In this document: positions 17,706-27,179 of the stretch, piece after piece
Numbering within the stretch: the first letter of the stretch is position 1
How the letters are laid out: each line of letters starts with the position of its first letter
Source: Pseudomonas sediminis
GTDB taxonomy: Bacteria; Pseudomonadota; Gammaproteobacteria; Pseudomonadales; Pseudomonadaceae
Direction: 5' to 3'
Assembly (NCBI RefSeq): GCF_039555755.1
Contig: NZ_CP154631.1
Location: forward strand, 3,906,001-3,970,000
DNA length: 64,000 bases
The notes under the pieces: generated by a model
Told to the model about the DNA's origin: nothing
Database searches by the model: none
What the model saw: only the letters and a program-made list of their open reading frames with translations
Position numbers and translations under genes: made by a program

Positions 17706-18791
17706 ATGGCCACTAATGATCGTCTGCTGGTGCAGATTCTTCTGCTCGGCCTGCTGGCCGCCAGCCTCTGGGTGCTGGCACCATTCTGGTCGGCGTTGTT
17801 CTGGGCCGCCGTGCTGGCCTTTGCCAGCTGGCCGCTGATGCGTCTGCTGACGCAGTTGCTCAATGGGCGCATGTCGCTGGCGGCGGGCATCCTGACCGGC
17901 GTCTGGGTGATCATGGTGGCGGTACCGCTGGTGTGGCTGGGGTTCAACCTGGCTGACCATATCAAGGATGCCAACGCGTTGGTCAAGGATCTGCAGGTCG
18001 AAGGTCTACCGCCACCGCCAAGCTGGCTGGGCAGTATTCCGCTGGTCGGTGATCGCCTGGTGGAGCTGTGGCGCACCATCGATCAGCAGGGCGCAGCCTT
18101 CTTCGACACGCTGCGGCCCTATCTGGGGCAGGTTGGCAACTGGCTGGTGGCACGTAGTGCGAAGATCGGTGCGGGCATGGTCGAGCTGGCCCTGAGCCTG
18201 GTGCTGGTGTTCTTCTTCTACCGTGACGGGCCGCGCCTGGCGGTGTTCGTGCACAGCCTGCTGGAACGACTGATCGGCGAGCGTGCCGATCATTATCTGG
18301 AGCTGGTCGCTGGCACCGTGCAGCGGGTGGTCAACGGCGTGATCGGTACCGCCGCCGCGCAAGCCGTGCTGGCTTACATCGGTTTCGTCATCGCCGGGGT
18401 GCCGGGCGCCCTGGTGCTGGGCCTGCTGACCTTCGCCTTCAGCTTCATCATGATCCCTCCGCTGATCTGGGGCCCTGCTGTGGCCTGGCTGGTGTGGGAG
18501 GGCGAGATCGGCATGGCGATCTTCCTGGGTATCTGGGGCTTTTTCATCATCAGTGGGGTGGACAACATCCTAAAACCCTACCTGATCAGCCGTGGCGGCA
18601 ACCTGCCGCTGGTGGTGGTGCTGCTCGGCGTATTCGGCGGCATTCTGGCCTTCGGCTTCATGGGCCTGTTCCTCGGCCCGACCTTGCTGGCGGTGGCCTA
18701 CAGCCTGCTCAGCGACTGGGTGGCGGACAAGGCGCCGCCGGCTGAAGCAGTGGTCGATAAACCACTGCCGGGCGAGGAAACACGCGGCTGA
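17706..18791 (+). CDS. AI-2E/YdiK-family permease
   Basis: I use the ATG giving MATNDRLLVQ, 361 residues, with GAAGGGAG upstream. The protein has about eight membrane segments in the AI-2E transporter (TqsA/YdiK/PerM) pattern: paired helices at the start, a long amphipathic middle, the conserved GTAAAQAVLAYIGF, and PLIWGPAVAWL-like segments before the C-terminus. Despite the family name, most members are uncharacterised and some are antiporters. Its stop directly abuts that of the convergent patatin gene, and both stops lie in one 20-bp palindrome. Confidence 0.88.
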   Translation: MATNDRLLVQILLLGLLAASLWVLAPFWSALFWAAVLAFASWPLMRLLTQLLNGRMSLAAGILTGVWVIMVAVPLVWLGFNLADHIKDANALVKDLQVEGLPPPPSWLGSIPLVGDRLVELWRTIDQQGAAFFDTLRPYLGQVGNWLVARSAKIGAGMVELALSLVLVFFFYRDGPRLAVFVHSLLERLIGERADHYLELVAGTVQRVVNGVIGTAAAQAVLAYIGFVIAGVPGALVLGLLTFAFSFIMIPPLIWGPAVAWLVWEGEIGMAIFLGIWGFFIISGVDNILKPYLISRGGNLPLVVVLLGVFGGILAFGFMGLFLGPTLLAVAYSLLSDWVADKAPPAEAVVDKPLPGEETRG

Positions 18792-18801
18792 TCAGCCGCG
18801 T
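18782..18801. terminator. 20-bp palindrome shared by two convergent stop codons
   Basis: ACGCGGCTGA and TCAGCCGCGT are perfect complements with the dyad between the permease TGA (18789-18791) and the patatin stop (18792-18794). As RNA it can fold as CGCGGCT-GATC-AGCCGCG from either strand. It has no strong T tract, so it may act as an mRNA 3' stabiliser as much as a terminator. Confidence 0.5.
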
Positions 18802-19802
18802 TCGCTTTCGTATTTATCGAGGGTGTCGCGAGCGATCTGCCGACCCAGCATGATCAGCTCCGGCGCCTTGTAGAACTCGAAGAAGCGGCAGGCACGCTTG
18901 GGCACGTTGATCAGGATGTCCGGCGGGTAGCCGGCGATCTTGTACTGCGCCAATGAGGTCTGCATCACCTCGAAGCTCTGGTTGACCAGTTCCAGTAGTG
19001 ACGCTGGCCCGCTGAATTCGGCTACGCGTGAGCCGCTGGCGGATTTTGGCGCGGGTTCATCGTCCTCTTTGCGACTAGGCGCCGCGGCCGGGCTGATGTC
19101 ATCGGCAAGGCCCTGCTCCTCGGCGAGCAGCAGGGTTTCGTCCTCGCTCTTGCGGCGAAAACTGGGCAGACGCGAGCCGAGCGACGTCATCAACTGGTCG
19201 ATGCGCCCCTTGAGAGCGGCAGGCCGTTCGATCACTGGCAACTGGTAGTGATTCTGGTTGGTGGCGTTGAGGTTGACCGCGATGATCAGGTCGCAGTGGC
19301 TGGACACCACCGGGACGATCGGCAACGGGTTGAGCAGGCCGCCGTCGACTAGCATGCGCTTGCCCTGGATGACCGGGGTGAACAAGCTCGGGATCGCCGC
19401 CGAGGCACGCATCGCCTGATGCAGGCAGCCTTCCTGGAACCAGATTTCCTGCTGGTTGGTGAGATCGGTGGCGACGGCGGTGAAGGGGATGGCGAGGTTT
19501 TCGATATCCACGTCGCCAACGATTTCCTGAATGCGCCCGAACACGCGCTCACCGCGAATCGCACCGAGACGGAAGCTGACATCGAGCAGGCGCAGCACGT
19601 CGAGATAATCCAGGCTTTCCGTCCATTCACGGTATTCGCGCAACTTGCCGGCAGCGAAAATACCGCCGACCACCGCGCCCATTGAGCAGCCGGCGATGCA
19701 GCCGATTTCATAACCGCGCGCTTGCAATTCCTCGATCACGCCGATGTGCGCATAGCCGCGCGCACCTCCCGAGCCCAGCACCAGCGCCACTTTCTTGCTC
19801 AT
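18792..19802 (-). CDS. Patatin-like phospholipase (RssA type)
   Basis: This 336-residue protein has the patatin catalytic dyad: GCSMGA (Ser ~41, nucleophile elbow) after the oxyanion loop GSGGARGYAHIG, and LVDGGLLNPLP with the Asp. Patatins hydrolyse acyl chains from phospholipids. Residues ~215-260 are an Arg/Ser/Glu-rich insertion without structure, after which a helical C-terminus follows. There is no signal peptide, so it is cytoplasmic or membrane peripheral, unlike secreted ExoU-type enzymes. It is a single gene, convergent with the permease. Confidence 0.88.
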   Translation of the reverse strand: MSKKVALVLGSGGARGYAHIGVIEELQARGYEIGCIAGCSMGAVVGGIFAAGKLREYREWTESLDYLDVLRLLDVSFRLGAIRGERVFGRIQEIVGDVDIENLAIPFTAVATDLTNQQEIWFQEGCLHQAMRASAAIPSLFTPVIQGKRMLVDGGLLNPLPIVPVVSSHCDLIIAVNLNATNQNHYQLPVIERPAALKGRIDQLMTSLGSRLPSFRRKSEDETLLLAEEQGLADDISPAAAPSRKEDDEPAPKSASGSRVAEFSGPASLLELVNQSFEVMQTSLAQYKIAGYPPDILINVPKRACRFFEFYKAPELIMLGRQIARDTLDKYESERG

Positions 19803-20035
19803 CGATAACTTCCCTCTGTGAAGGCTCCGACCTTACTCGGGCGCTGAGGCTCAGCCAAGGGCGCGTTTGCTAGAATCTGTCGGCTGACGCTTCGCAGGGG
19901 CGATGGGCTCGCCATCCGTTCGTCGGCGCCGGTATGATCGGGCAAGCGAAGCGGCGGGCACCGGGCACTTTCCCCATGCCGCAGCGTCATAGTCTGGGCC
20001 AACCCGTAGTCATATCCGTTCGAGGAGTGTGGTCG

Positions 20036-20314
20036 ATGAAACACTGGATCTGTTTGCCGCTGCTTGCGGTGACGCTCGTCGGCTGTGCCGGCAAGACCGT
20101 CTACCGTGAGACCTGCGCCAATCAGCTGGATGCCGCCTGGAAGGAACTGAGCATCGCCGAGGCCGAAGGCTTCGCCGGTACCGTGAGCTATTCCAAGGCA
20201 TTCTCTCTGCTCACCGCTGCCAAGACCCAGCAGCAGTTCGAAGCCTACGCAGGCTGTACCAGCAAGGCCGAACGTGCGCGCTTCTACATTCGTGAATCGC
20301 GAGCGGGGCGTTGA
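20036..20314 (+). CDS. Small putative lipoprotein
   Basis: I start at the ATG giving MKHWICLPLLAVTLVGC, with GAGGAG about ten bases upstream. The 92-residue product has a typical lipoprotein signal with lipobox LVGC (Cys17). The mature part is helical with two conserved-looking Cys residues (ETCANQ and YAGCTS) and includes AAKTQQQFEAY. I do not recognise the family. Its stop overlaps the next start (TGATG). Confidence 0.75.
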   Translation: MKHWICLPLLAVTLVGCAGKTVYRETCANQLDAAWKELSIAEAEGFAGTVSYSKAFSLLTAAKTQQQFEAYAGCTSKAERARFYIRESRAGR

Positions 20315-20919
20315 TGCAACTCGATTTCGCCGATCTGAGCCCGCTTGAGGCCTACCGCTGGCTGGCCTCCAGTGTCACCCCGCGGCCCATCGCCTGGGTT
20401 TCGACCCGTTCGGTCGACGGCGTGGCCAACCTGGCGCCGTTCAGTTTCTTTCAGGTGATCAGCGACAACCCCCCGACCTTGCTGGTCAATGTCAACACTC
20501 GCGATGACGGCAGCCTCAAGGACAGCCTGCGCAATGCCCAGGCCAGTGGCGAACTGGCGATCCAACTGGTCAGCTTCGCCCAGGCCGAGGCGATGAACGC
20601 CAGTGCTGCGATCCTGCCTCATGAGGTCAGCGAGTTCGCCCACTGTGGCATCGCCAGCCAGCCGTGCGAGCGCATCGACGTGCAGCGCGTCGTTGGCGCA
20701 GCGGTGACCTTCGAATGCCGCGTAGCGCAGATCCAGCCCTATCCGCCGCAACAGCCCAATTGCCACCTGATCTTCGCCGAAGTACTGCTGGCGCATATCG
20801 ATGATGCGGTGCTCAACGAGCAGGGGCGTATCGACCCGCTCAAGCTCGATCTGGTCGGTCGCCTGGGGGGCAGCGCCTACTGCCGTACACGTGACCTTTT
20901 CCAGATGCAGCGGCCCTGA
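20314..20919 (+). CDS. Flavin reductase-like FMN-binding split-barrel protein
   Basis: This 201-residue protein is of the flavin reductase domain type (FMN-binding split barrel): ASSVTPRPIAWVSTRS near residue 20 and NLAPFSFFQVISDNPPTL are characteristic. Such proteins bind FMN and either reduce it with NAD(P)H for a monooxygenase or act as small oxidoreductases. No monooxygenase lies beside it. The ATG overlaps the stop of the small lipoprotein gene. Confidence 0.85.
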   Translation: MQLDFADLSPLEAYRWLASSVTPRPIAWVSTRSVDGVANLAPFSFFQVISDNPPTLLVNVNTRDDGSLKDSLRNAQASGELAIQLVSFAQAEAMNASAAILPHEVSEFAHCGIASQPCERIDVQRVVGAAVTFECRVAQIQPYPPQQPNCHLIFAEVLLAHIDDAVLNEQGRIDPLKLDLVGRLGGSAYCRTRDLFQMQRP

Positions 20920-21016
20920 ACCCGTTCTGAAAACGACGTCCAGTTAACTCTCCCGGCCATCTTGGCGTCTGCTGGCTTGTCGCCAGTAGCGCTGCGCTCC
21001 TATGTTCCAGAATCGT

Positions 21017-21156
21017 CAGGCCGTTGAAAAACGTAGGCGAGGCAGGCAAGACAAGGAAAAAACGGCCGAAAAAGCGCAGTTTACGAATTGTAAATGAGCA
21101 TTTTGAGGCCGTTTTTGACGCCGTATTGCCAACGTAGGTAGTTTTTCAACAGCCTG
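21017..21156. repeat. 140-bp fold-back intergenic repeat
   Basis: Both ends read CAGGC[C/T]GTTGAAAAAC inwards (15 of 16 identical). Inside, AAAAACGGCC (21058-21067) pairs with GGCCGTTTTT (21107-21116), and TTTAC with GTAAA around GAATT. The whole unit can fold as one interrupted hairpin. It fills most of the gap 20920-21188, with nothing else recognisable there. I believe this type is common between Pseudomonas genes, probably a MITE-like element. Confidence 0.65.
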
Positions 21157-21188
21157 TTTGGGCTGGCTGCAGTAGGCAGGGGGGTGTC

Positions 21189-23156
21189 ATGGGTGGCTCA
21201 TTGAGCAAGCGGCTGGCCAGTCTGAGCACGGCCAGCAAGTTGATGCTGGGTTTTGCTCTGGTATTGATTCTGACCGCTCTGGTGGCTGTTACTGGTCTGC
21301 TGGCGTTGCGTGAAGTCAGTGCTGGCGCCGAGCTGCAGCAACGCATGAGTGCGCTTGGCGAGCAGGTGCTGCGCATGCGCCAGAGCGAGCAGGCGTTCGC
21401 GCTGAGTGGCAACAGCCAGCACGCCGAGCGGCTGGCAGAGCAGGCTGAGAGCATTTTGCAGGCCGGACAGGCACTGCAAGGTGAGCTCGATAGCGACACG
21501 GCTGCCATTTTGGCGCAGGTCGAGCCTGCGCTGGCCGACTACCGCAGCGCTTTTGCCCGCTACGTTGAACTCACCGACAACATGCAGCTGTCCCTGCAAG
21601 CCGCTGACTGGCTGGTGGTCAGCGCGGCCAACAGTCTGGATCTGCTGCAGGAGGGGTTGGCCGAAGATGGCGCCGACCTGCTCAAGAGCACTCAGGGTGA
21701 GCGCGGTGGCGACTCGGTTGCGCAGGCTGGCAAGGTCAGCAAGATCCATCAGTTGCTGCTGCAGGCGTTGGATCAGGCACGCCAGCGTCTGGAGGCCAGT
21801 CGGCGCAGCGATAGCAGTGAGCAGGCGGAAATTGCCCAGGCCGGCGAGGCGCAAGCCCTGGCTGCCGAGTTGCGCGATGCGCTGGATGATCCCGGCTATG
21901 CCGCGGTGCTTGGTGAGGTGGTGGTCAATGTCGACTCCTTCAATGAGCGCCTGAAGGAATACGCCACCCAGTTGCAGCAACAAAAACAGGTATACGGGCA
22001 ACTGGTTGCTCAGGTCGAGCAGTTGCTGCAGCGGGTCGAGCTGGCCCTGGAAACCCAGCGTCAGGCCATGCACGCCGAGCGTCAGGCCAGCAGTGGCCTG
22101 ATCATCGCGGCGGCGGCCCTGGCGCTGCTTTTTGGCCTCAGCGCGGCAATCATGATCAGCCTGGCCATCGTGCGTCCGCTCAAGCGAGTGATCGGCCTCG
22201 CTGAATCCATCGCCGCTGGTGATCTCAGTGTGCGCATCGAACAGGATCGTCGTGACGAGATCGGTCAGTTACTCGCTGCCATGCAAGGAATGTCCGCCAA
22301 CCTGCGCGATATGGTTGGTCGCCTTCAGGGGGGCGTGGCGCAGATTTCCAGTTCTGCCCAGACCCTCTCGACAACTGCCGAACAGACGCGCCAGGGCGTC
22401 AATGGCCAGAAGCTGGAGACCGACCAGGTTGCTACCGCCATGAGCCAGATGACTGCCACGGTGTATGAGGTGGCGCGCAATGCCGAAGCGGCAGCGGCTT
22501 CCACCGAGCAGGCTGACCAGCGAGTCGGTGCAGGCAGCCAGGTGGTGCGTCAGACCCTGCAGCGTATCGAGCAATTGGCTCGCGCCATGGGCGCCACTAC
22601 CGAGAGCATTCAGCGTCTGAGCCAGGACACTCAGCGTATAGATGCCGTACTCGAGGTGATCAAGAGCGTGGCCGAGCAGACCAACCTGTTGGCGCTCAAC
22701 GCAGCCATCGAAGCGGCGCGTGCCGGAGAACAGGGGCGTGGTTTTGCCGTGGTTGCCGATGAGGTACGAGCGTTGGCAAAACGCACTCAGCAATCCACGG
22801 CGGAAATCGAGTCGCTGATAGCGGCCTTGCGCGGGGGCAGCCGCCGCGCGGTGACCGACATGGAGCAGAGCGCCAGCCTGGTGAACCTCACGGTTGGCGA
22901 CGCTAGCCAGACCGAAGGCGCCCTGACTGCCATTGCCGAGGCGGTGAGCCTGATCTCGGAGATGAACCAGCAGATCGCTGCTGCAGCGGAGCAGCAAACC
23001 GCCGTGGCCGAGGAAATCAACCGCAGCGTCACCTCGATCCGCGATATTGCCGATCAGTCAGCTACGGCCATGGACGAAACCGCTGCGTCGAGCATCCAGC
23101 TGGCTGAGCTGGGGCGGGAGCTGCAGGGCATGGCAGGGCACTTTCGCCTGACATAG
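21189..23156 (+). CDS. Methyl-accepting chemotaxis protein, HBM type
   Basis: This 655-residue chemoreceptor has membrane segments at ~17-38 and ~300-322 and a periplasmic domain of about 260 helical residues, the size and style of the helical bimodular (HBM) domain seen in McpS-like organic-acid receptors. HAMP follows, then the signalling hairpin with tip [18 protein letters not shown] and [17 protein letters not shown] around residue 500. Ligand is not predictable, though TCA intermediates are known for HBM receptors. No FliA promoter is evident; the gene starts 32 bases after the fold-back repeat. Confidence 0.93.
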   Translation: MGGSLSKRLASLSTASKLMLGFALVLILTALVAVTGLLALREVSAGAELQQRMSALGEQVLRMRQSEQAFALSGNSQHAERLAEQAESILQAGQALQGELDSDTAAILAQVEPALADYRSAFARYVELTDNMQLSLQAADWLVVSAANSLDLLQEGLAEDGADLLKSTQGERGGDSVAQAGKVSKIHQLLLQALDQARQRLEASRRSDSSEQAEIAQAGEAQALAAELRDALDDPGYAAVLGEVVVNVDSFNERLKEYATQLQQQKQVYGQLVAQVEQLLQRVELALETQRQAMHAERQASSGLIIAAAALALLFGLSAAIMISLAIVRPLKRVIGLAESIAAGDLSVRIEQDRRDEIGQLLAAMQGMSANLRDMVGRLQGGVAQISSSAQTLSTTAEQTRQGVNGQKLETDQVATAMSQMTATVYEVARNAEAAAASTEQADQRVGAGSQVVRQTLQRIEQLARAMGATTESIQRLSQDTQRIDAVLEVIKSVAEQTNLLALNAAIEAARAGEQGRGFAVVADEVRALAKRTQQSTAEIESLIAALRGGSRRAVTDMEQSASLVNLTVGDASQTEGALTAIAEAVSLISEMNQQIAAAAEQQTAVAEEINRSVTSIRDIADQSATAMDETAASSIQLAELGRELQGMAGHFRLT

Positions 23157-23251
23157 CGTCTGCCCTCACAGTTTCGTGAGCAAACTTTGCATAGAGCTAT
23201 GCCACGCCTTGGCGCCCCAGTAGCATCGGTGCTCTGCATAAGGAGCCAACG

Positions 23252-24169
23252 ATGCGAACCAAACTCGATGCCTGTCTCGACTCGGTCAATCAGGTATTGC
23301 TGGGCAAAGAGGCGCAGGTGCGCCTGGCCCTGACCTGCCTGCTGGCGCGTGGTCACCTGCTGATCGAAGACCTGCCGGGCATGGGCAAGACGACCCTCAG
23401 CCATGCCCTGGCGCGCGTGCTGGGGCTGAGCTTTCAGCGTATCCAGTTCACCTCTGACCTGCTGCCGGGCGACATTCTTGGTACCTCGGTATTCGACAAG
23501 GACAGCGGGCAGTTCGTCTTTCATCCCGGGCCGATCTTTGCTGAGCTGGTGCTGGCGGACGAGATCAACCGCGCTACACCGAAGAGCCAGAGTGCGTTAC
23601 TCGAAGCCATGGAAGAAGGGCAGGTGACCATCGAGGGCGCGACCCGGCCGCTGCCCGAGCCGTTCTTCGTCATCGCCACGCAGAACCCGGTCAGCAGCGG
23701 CGGCACCTTCGCCTTGCCCGAATCCCAACTCGATCGCTTTCTCATGCGTCTGTCACTGGGCTATCCGGCGCAAGCGGCGGAGCGGGCTTTGCTGCTGGGC
23801 GATGCCCGGCGTGATCTGTTGCCGCGTATGGAATCCATTCTCGACCATGCCGAACTGGCCCGTCTGCAGGCGCAAGTGCCCAAGGTGCGTGCCAGTGATG
23901 CGCTGATCGACTATGTGCTGCGCCTGGTCGAGGCGACGCGCAGTCAGCCGCAGTTCGCCTGGGGTTTGTCACCGCGCGCCAGTCTGGCGTTGTTGGCTGC
24001 AGCGCGGGCCTGGGCGCTGCTGGCCGAACGTGATTACGTGATTCCCGAAGATGTGCAAGCGGTGCTGCCGTCGGTAGTGGGGCACCGTCTGCGCGAGCGC
24101 GCCGACCCTACCGGTCATGGTGGCGGCAGTCTGGTGCAATGGTTGCTGCGCGAAGTGCCGGCGCTCTGA
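23252..24169 (+). CDS. MoxR-family AAA+ ATPase
   Basis: This 305-residue MoxR-type ATPase has Walker A LPGMGKTT near residue 43, Walker B and following ADEINRATPKSQSALLEAMEE, sensor 1 ATQNPV and an arginine-finger region in SQLDRFLMR. MoxR ATPases act as chaperones that assemble or activate partners, typically with DUF58 or VWA proteins. AAGGAG precedes the ATG. It is the first gene of a three-gene operon with a DUF58 protein and the TgpA transglutaminase; gene junctions overlap by TGATG and ATGA. Confidence 0.93.
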   Translation: MRTKLDACLDSVNQVLLGKEAQVRLALTCLLARGHLLIEDLPGMGKTTLSHALARVLGLSFQRIQFTSDLLPGDILGTSVFDKDSGQFVFHPGPIFAELVLADEINRATPKSQSALLEAMEEGQVTIEGATRPLPEPFFVIATQNPVSSGGTFALPESQLDRFLMRLSLGYPAQAAERALLLGDARRDLLPRMESILDHAELARLQAQVPKVRASDALIDYVLRLVEATRSQPQFAWGLSPRASLALLAAARAWALLAERDYVIPEDVQAVLPSVVGHRLRERADPTGHGGGSLVQWLLREVPAL

Positions 24170-25125
24170 TGCGTGCAGCGCTGAAGCCGCTCTGGCGGCG
24201 CTGGTTGGCCAGGCGTATTCCGCCAGCGGCCAGCGTGCGTTTGAATCAGCGGCGCATTTTCATTCTGCCCAGCCGGGTCGGGGCTGTGTTTGCCGTGGCA
24301 CTTCTACTGATGCTGCTGGTGGGCATCAATTATCAGAACAGCCTGGCCTATGGCCTGACCTTCCTGCTGGTATCGGTGTTCGTCGTCACCATCCTGCATA
24401 CCTACCGCAATCTGGCCGGGCTGGTGCTCAAGGCTGGTGGTGGCGGGGCAGTGTTCGTCGGCGAGCAGGCGCGCTTTCGCGTGCGTCTTGAGAGCCCTGA
24501 GCGCGAGCACCAGGCCGTGGCGCTGGGCTGGCCACCGTCTGAGCTGGTGGTGCGCGATGTGCCGCGCCAGGGGCAGACCGAAGTGGATTTGAGCCAGCCA
24601 GCCGTGCGGCGTGGCTGGCTGCGACCCGAGCGTCTGAGGGTGGAAAGCCGTTTTCCGTTGGGCTTGCTGGTGGCCTGGAGCTGGGTCGATCTGGATCAGG
24701 CTGTGCTGGTCTACCCGCGGCCGTTGGAGGGGGAGCTGCCGTTGTCGGCGGGCCTGGGCGAAGAGGAGGAGGAAGAGGGCATGCGCGCGCGCGGCCAGGG
24801 CGCCGACGACTTCCAGGGCCTGCGCGAGTATCAGCCGGGCGATTCGAAACGGCGTCTGGACTGGAAGGCCTATTCACGTGGTCAGGGCCTGCTGGTCAAG
24901 GATTTCGGCATGCTCAGCGGCCGCGATCTATGGCTGGACTTCGACAGTCTGGGTGGCGACAGCGAAATGCGTTTGTCGCTGCTCTGCTACTGGGTGCTGC
25001 AGTTCACCGAGCGGCAACAGGCATTCGGCTTGCAACTGCCTGGGCAGGTAATCGCCCCTGATTATGGTGAGGGGCATCGCGATGCTTGCCTGCGCGCCCT
25101 GGCGTTGTTCGGAGTGCGCGCATGA
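24169..25125 (+). CDS. DUF58 domain protein
   Basis: The ATG overlapping the moxR stop gives 318 residues. Two membrane segments (~40-85) are followed by an extracytoplasmic or cytoplasmic beta-rich stretch and the DUF58 signature around residue 220 (DDFQGLREYQPGDSKRRLDWKAYSRG), related to VWA-like folds. DUF58 proteins are regularly encoded between MoxR and TgpA and probably form a complex with them. Exact role unknown. Confidence 0.9.
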   Translation: MRAALKPLWRRWLARRIPPAASVRLNQRRIFILPSRVGAVFAVALLLMLLVGINYQNSLAYGLTFLLVSVFVVTILHTYRNLAGLVLKAGGGGAVFVGEQARFRVRLESPEREHQAVALGWPPSELVVRDVPRQGQTEVDLSQPAVRRGWLRPERLRVESRFPLGLLVAWSWVDLDQAVLVYPRPLEGELPLSAGLGEEEEEEGMRARGQGADDFQGLREYQPGDSKRRLDWKAYSRGQGLLVKDFGMLSGRDLWLDFDSLGGDSEMRLSLLCYWVLQFTERQQAFGLQLPGQVIAPDYGEGHRDACLRALALFGVRA

Positions 25126-27107
25126 GCAGCCTGCCGGGTATTCCGAGGGTCGCTCTGACCTGGTTGCTGATCGCCCAGGCGCTGGTGATCATGCCGCATC
25201 TGGTGCATTTACCGCTGTGGATGATCGCGCTTTGGCTTGGCGCTGCCGCTTGGCGTGTGCAGATCTTTCGCATGCGTGCGCGCTATCCCAATGGTTGGGC
25301 CAAGGGCGGCCTGGTGCTGCTGGTGTTGGCTGGCATCCTGCTTTCGCGCGGCACGCTGGTGGGGCTGGATGCCGCGTCGGTGCTGCTGATCGCCACCTTC
25401 ACCCTCAAGCTGCTGGAGATGCGCACGCGGCGTGATGCGCTGGTGCTGATCTTCCTCGGTTTCTTCTGCGTGGTGACCGCCTATCTGTTCGAGGACGGCA
25501 TTCTTGCCGCGCTCTACAGCCTGCTGCCGGTTACGGCGCTACTGACCGCGCTGGTCGGCCTGCAGCACAGTGGTTTTGCCGAGCGCCCCTGGCCACCCCT
25601 GCGCTTGGCGGGTGGCTTGGTGCTGCAAGCGATACCGCTCATGCTGTTGCTGTTCGTGTTCTTTCCGCGCATGGGGCCGTTGTGGTCGCTGCCAATGCCC
25701 AGCGACAAGGGCGTCACTGGACTGTCGGACAGCATGGAGCCGGCAGATATCGCCGAGCTCAGTCGTTCCTCGGCACTGGCCTTTCGCGCCAGCTTCGAGG
25801 GTGAGGTGCCGGCGAGAGGGCAGCTGTATTGGCGTGCTTTGACGCTGGAGCGTTTCGATGGCAGACGCTGGTCGCAATCCAGTTACGCTGATGTACCCGT
25901 CACGCCGCAGTGGAGCAAGGCTGGCGAGTCGCTCGATTACAGCATCATCATGCAGCCCAGCGGCAAGCGTTGGCTGTACGCCCTGGATGTTGGTGAGATG
26001 GCGCAGGACAGCGGGCGGATGATGAACGACTTCCGTTGGCAGAGGCTGCGTCCGGTAGATCGGCCCCTGCTGTACCAGGTGCGTTCCTGGCCTGAGGCAG
26101 CACGTGAAGCATCGGCCGAGCCACCCGGTTTGCGCCAGGCACTGCAACTGCCCGAGCAGGGCGACCCGCGCAGTCGCGTCTGGGCGGCTGAGCTGAAGGC
26201 AAAGTACCCGCAGAGCGATGCGCTGGTGGCCGCAGTGCTGCAGCATTTCAACCGTGAACCCTACGTCTACACGCTGCGCCCGCAGCCGCTGGGCAGCGAC
26301 AGCATCGACGATTTCCTGTTCAACACCCGGCGTGGTTTCTGCGCGCACTATGCCGGCGCCATGACCTTCGTTCTGCGTGCCGCGGGTATCCCCGCGCGGG
26401 TGGTCGCCGGTTATCAAGGCGGCGAGCTCAATCCCAATGGCAACTACATTCAGGTACGCCAGTTCGATGCCCATGCCTGGGTCGAGTACTGGCAGCCGGG
26501 CCGTGGCTGGCGCAGCGTCGATCCGACTTTTCAGGTAGCGCCGGAACGTATCGAGCAAGGGTTGGAAGAGGCCTTGGCCGAAGAGGATGGTTTTCTTGAC
26601 GATCAACCCTTCTCGCCACTGCGCTACCGCGAGCTGGCCTGGCTCAATCAGCTGCGCATGAGTTGGGAGAGTCTCAATTACGGCTGGCAGCGCTGGGTGC
26701 TGGGTTACCAGGGTGAACAGCAGCTGAAACTGCTGCAGAACTGGTTCGGCAGCCTCGATTGGCAGCGTCTGGCGATCGCTCTGGTGGGCACTGGCGCGCT
26801 TTTGATTGGCCTGCTGGCGCTGTGGCTGCTCAAACCCTGGCAACAGCGGCCTGATCCGCAACGCCAGGCGTTTCGCAAGTTCGAGCGGCTGTTGGCGCGC
26901 CATGACGTGCGCCGGGAAGCGGGTGAGGGCGCACGCTCCTTCGCGTTGCGCGCGGCGCGGCACTTGCCCGAGCAGGCGGAGCAGATCGAGACATTTGCCC
27001 GATGCTTCGAGCAGCAGCGCTATGCCGGCGGGCCAGCGTCACGTGATGCTTTGCGGCAAGCACTGAGTGATTTGCACAGAGCATTACCCTGGCGCTTGTC
27101 GCGTTAG
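25122..27107 (+). CDS. tgpA: Membrane transglutaminase TgpA
   Basis: This 661-residue protein starts with several membrane segments (to ~165), then a periplasmic transglutaminase-like domain, one more membrane segment near 555-575 and a cytoplasmic tail resembling DUF4129. The catalytic triad is in place: Cys ~406 in RRGFCAHYAGAM, His ~450 in FDAHAWVEYW and Asp ~466 in SVDPT. P. aeruginosa TgpA (PA2873) is reported essential and lies beside DUF58 and MoxR genes, as here. Substrate in the periplasm is not established. ATG overlaps the DUF58 stop. Confidence 0.93.
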   Translation: MSSLPGIPRVALTWLLIAQALVIMPHLVHLPLWMIALWLGAAAWRVQIFRMRARYPNGWAKGGLVLLVLAGILLSRGTLVGLDAASVLLIATFTLKLLEMRTRRDALVLIFLGFFCVVTAYLFEDGILAALYSLLPVTALLTALVGLQHSGFAERPWPPLRLAGGLVLQAIPLMLLLFVFFPRMGPLWSLPMPSDKGVTGLSDSMEPADIAELSRSSALAFRASFEGEVPARGQLYWRALTLERFDGRRWSQSSYADVPVTPQWSKAGESLDYSIIMQPSGKRWLYALDVGEMAQDSGRMMNDFRWQRLRPVDRPLLYQVRSWPEAAREASAEPPGLRQALQLPEQGDPRSRVWAAELKAKYPQSDALVAAVLQHFNREPYVYTLRPQPLGSDSIDDFLFNTRRGFCAHYAGAMTFVLRAAGIPARVVAGYQGGELNPNGNYIQVRQFDAHAWVEYWQPGRGWRSVDPTFQVAPERIEQGLEEALAEEDGFLDDQPFSPLRYRELAWLNQLRMSWESLNYGWQRWVLGYQGEQQLKLLQNWFGSLDWQRLAIALVGTGALLIGLLALWLLKPWQQRPDPQRQAFRKFERLLARHDVRREAGEGARSFALRAARHLPEQAEQIETFARCFEQQRYAGGPASRDALRQALSDLHRALPWRLSR

Positions 27108-27179
27108 CGACCAATGGCCACTTGCTTGAGTGGGTGGTGGGGCTGTTAGCTTGATGCATCTTCGTTTGGAGGAGCGAGC

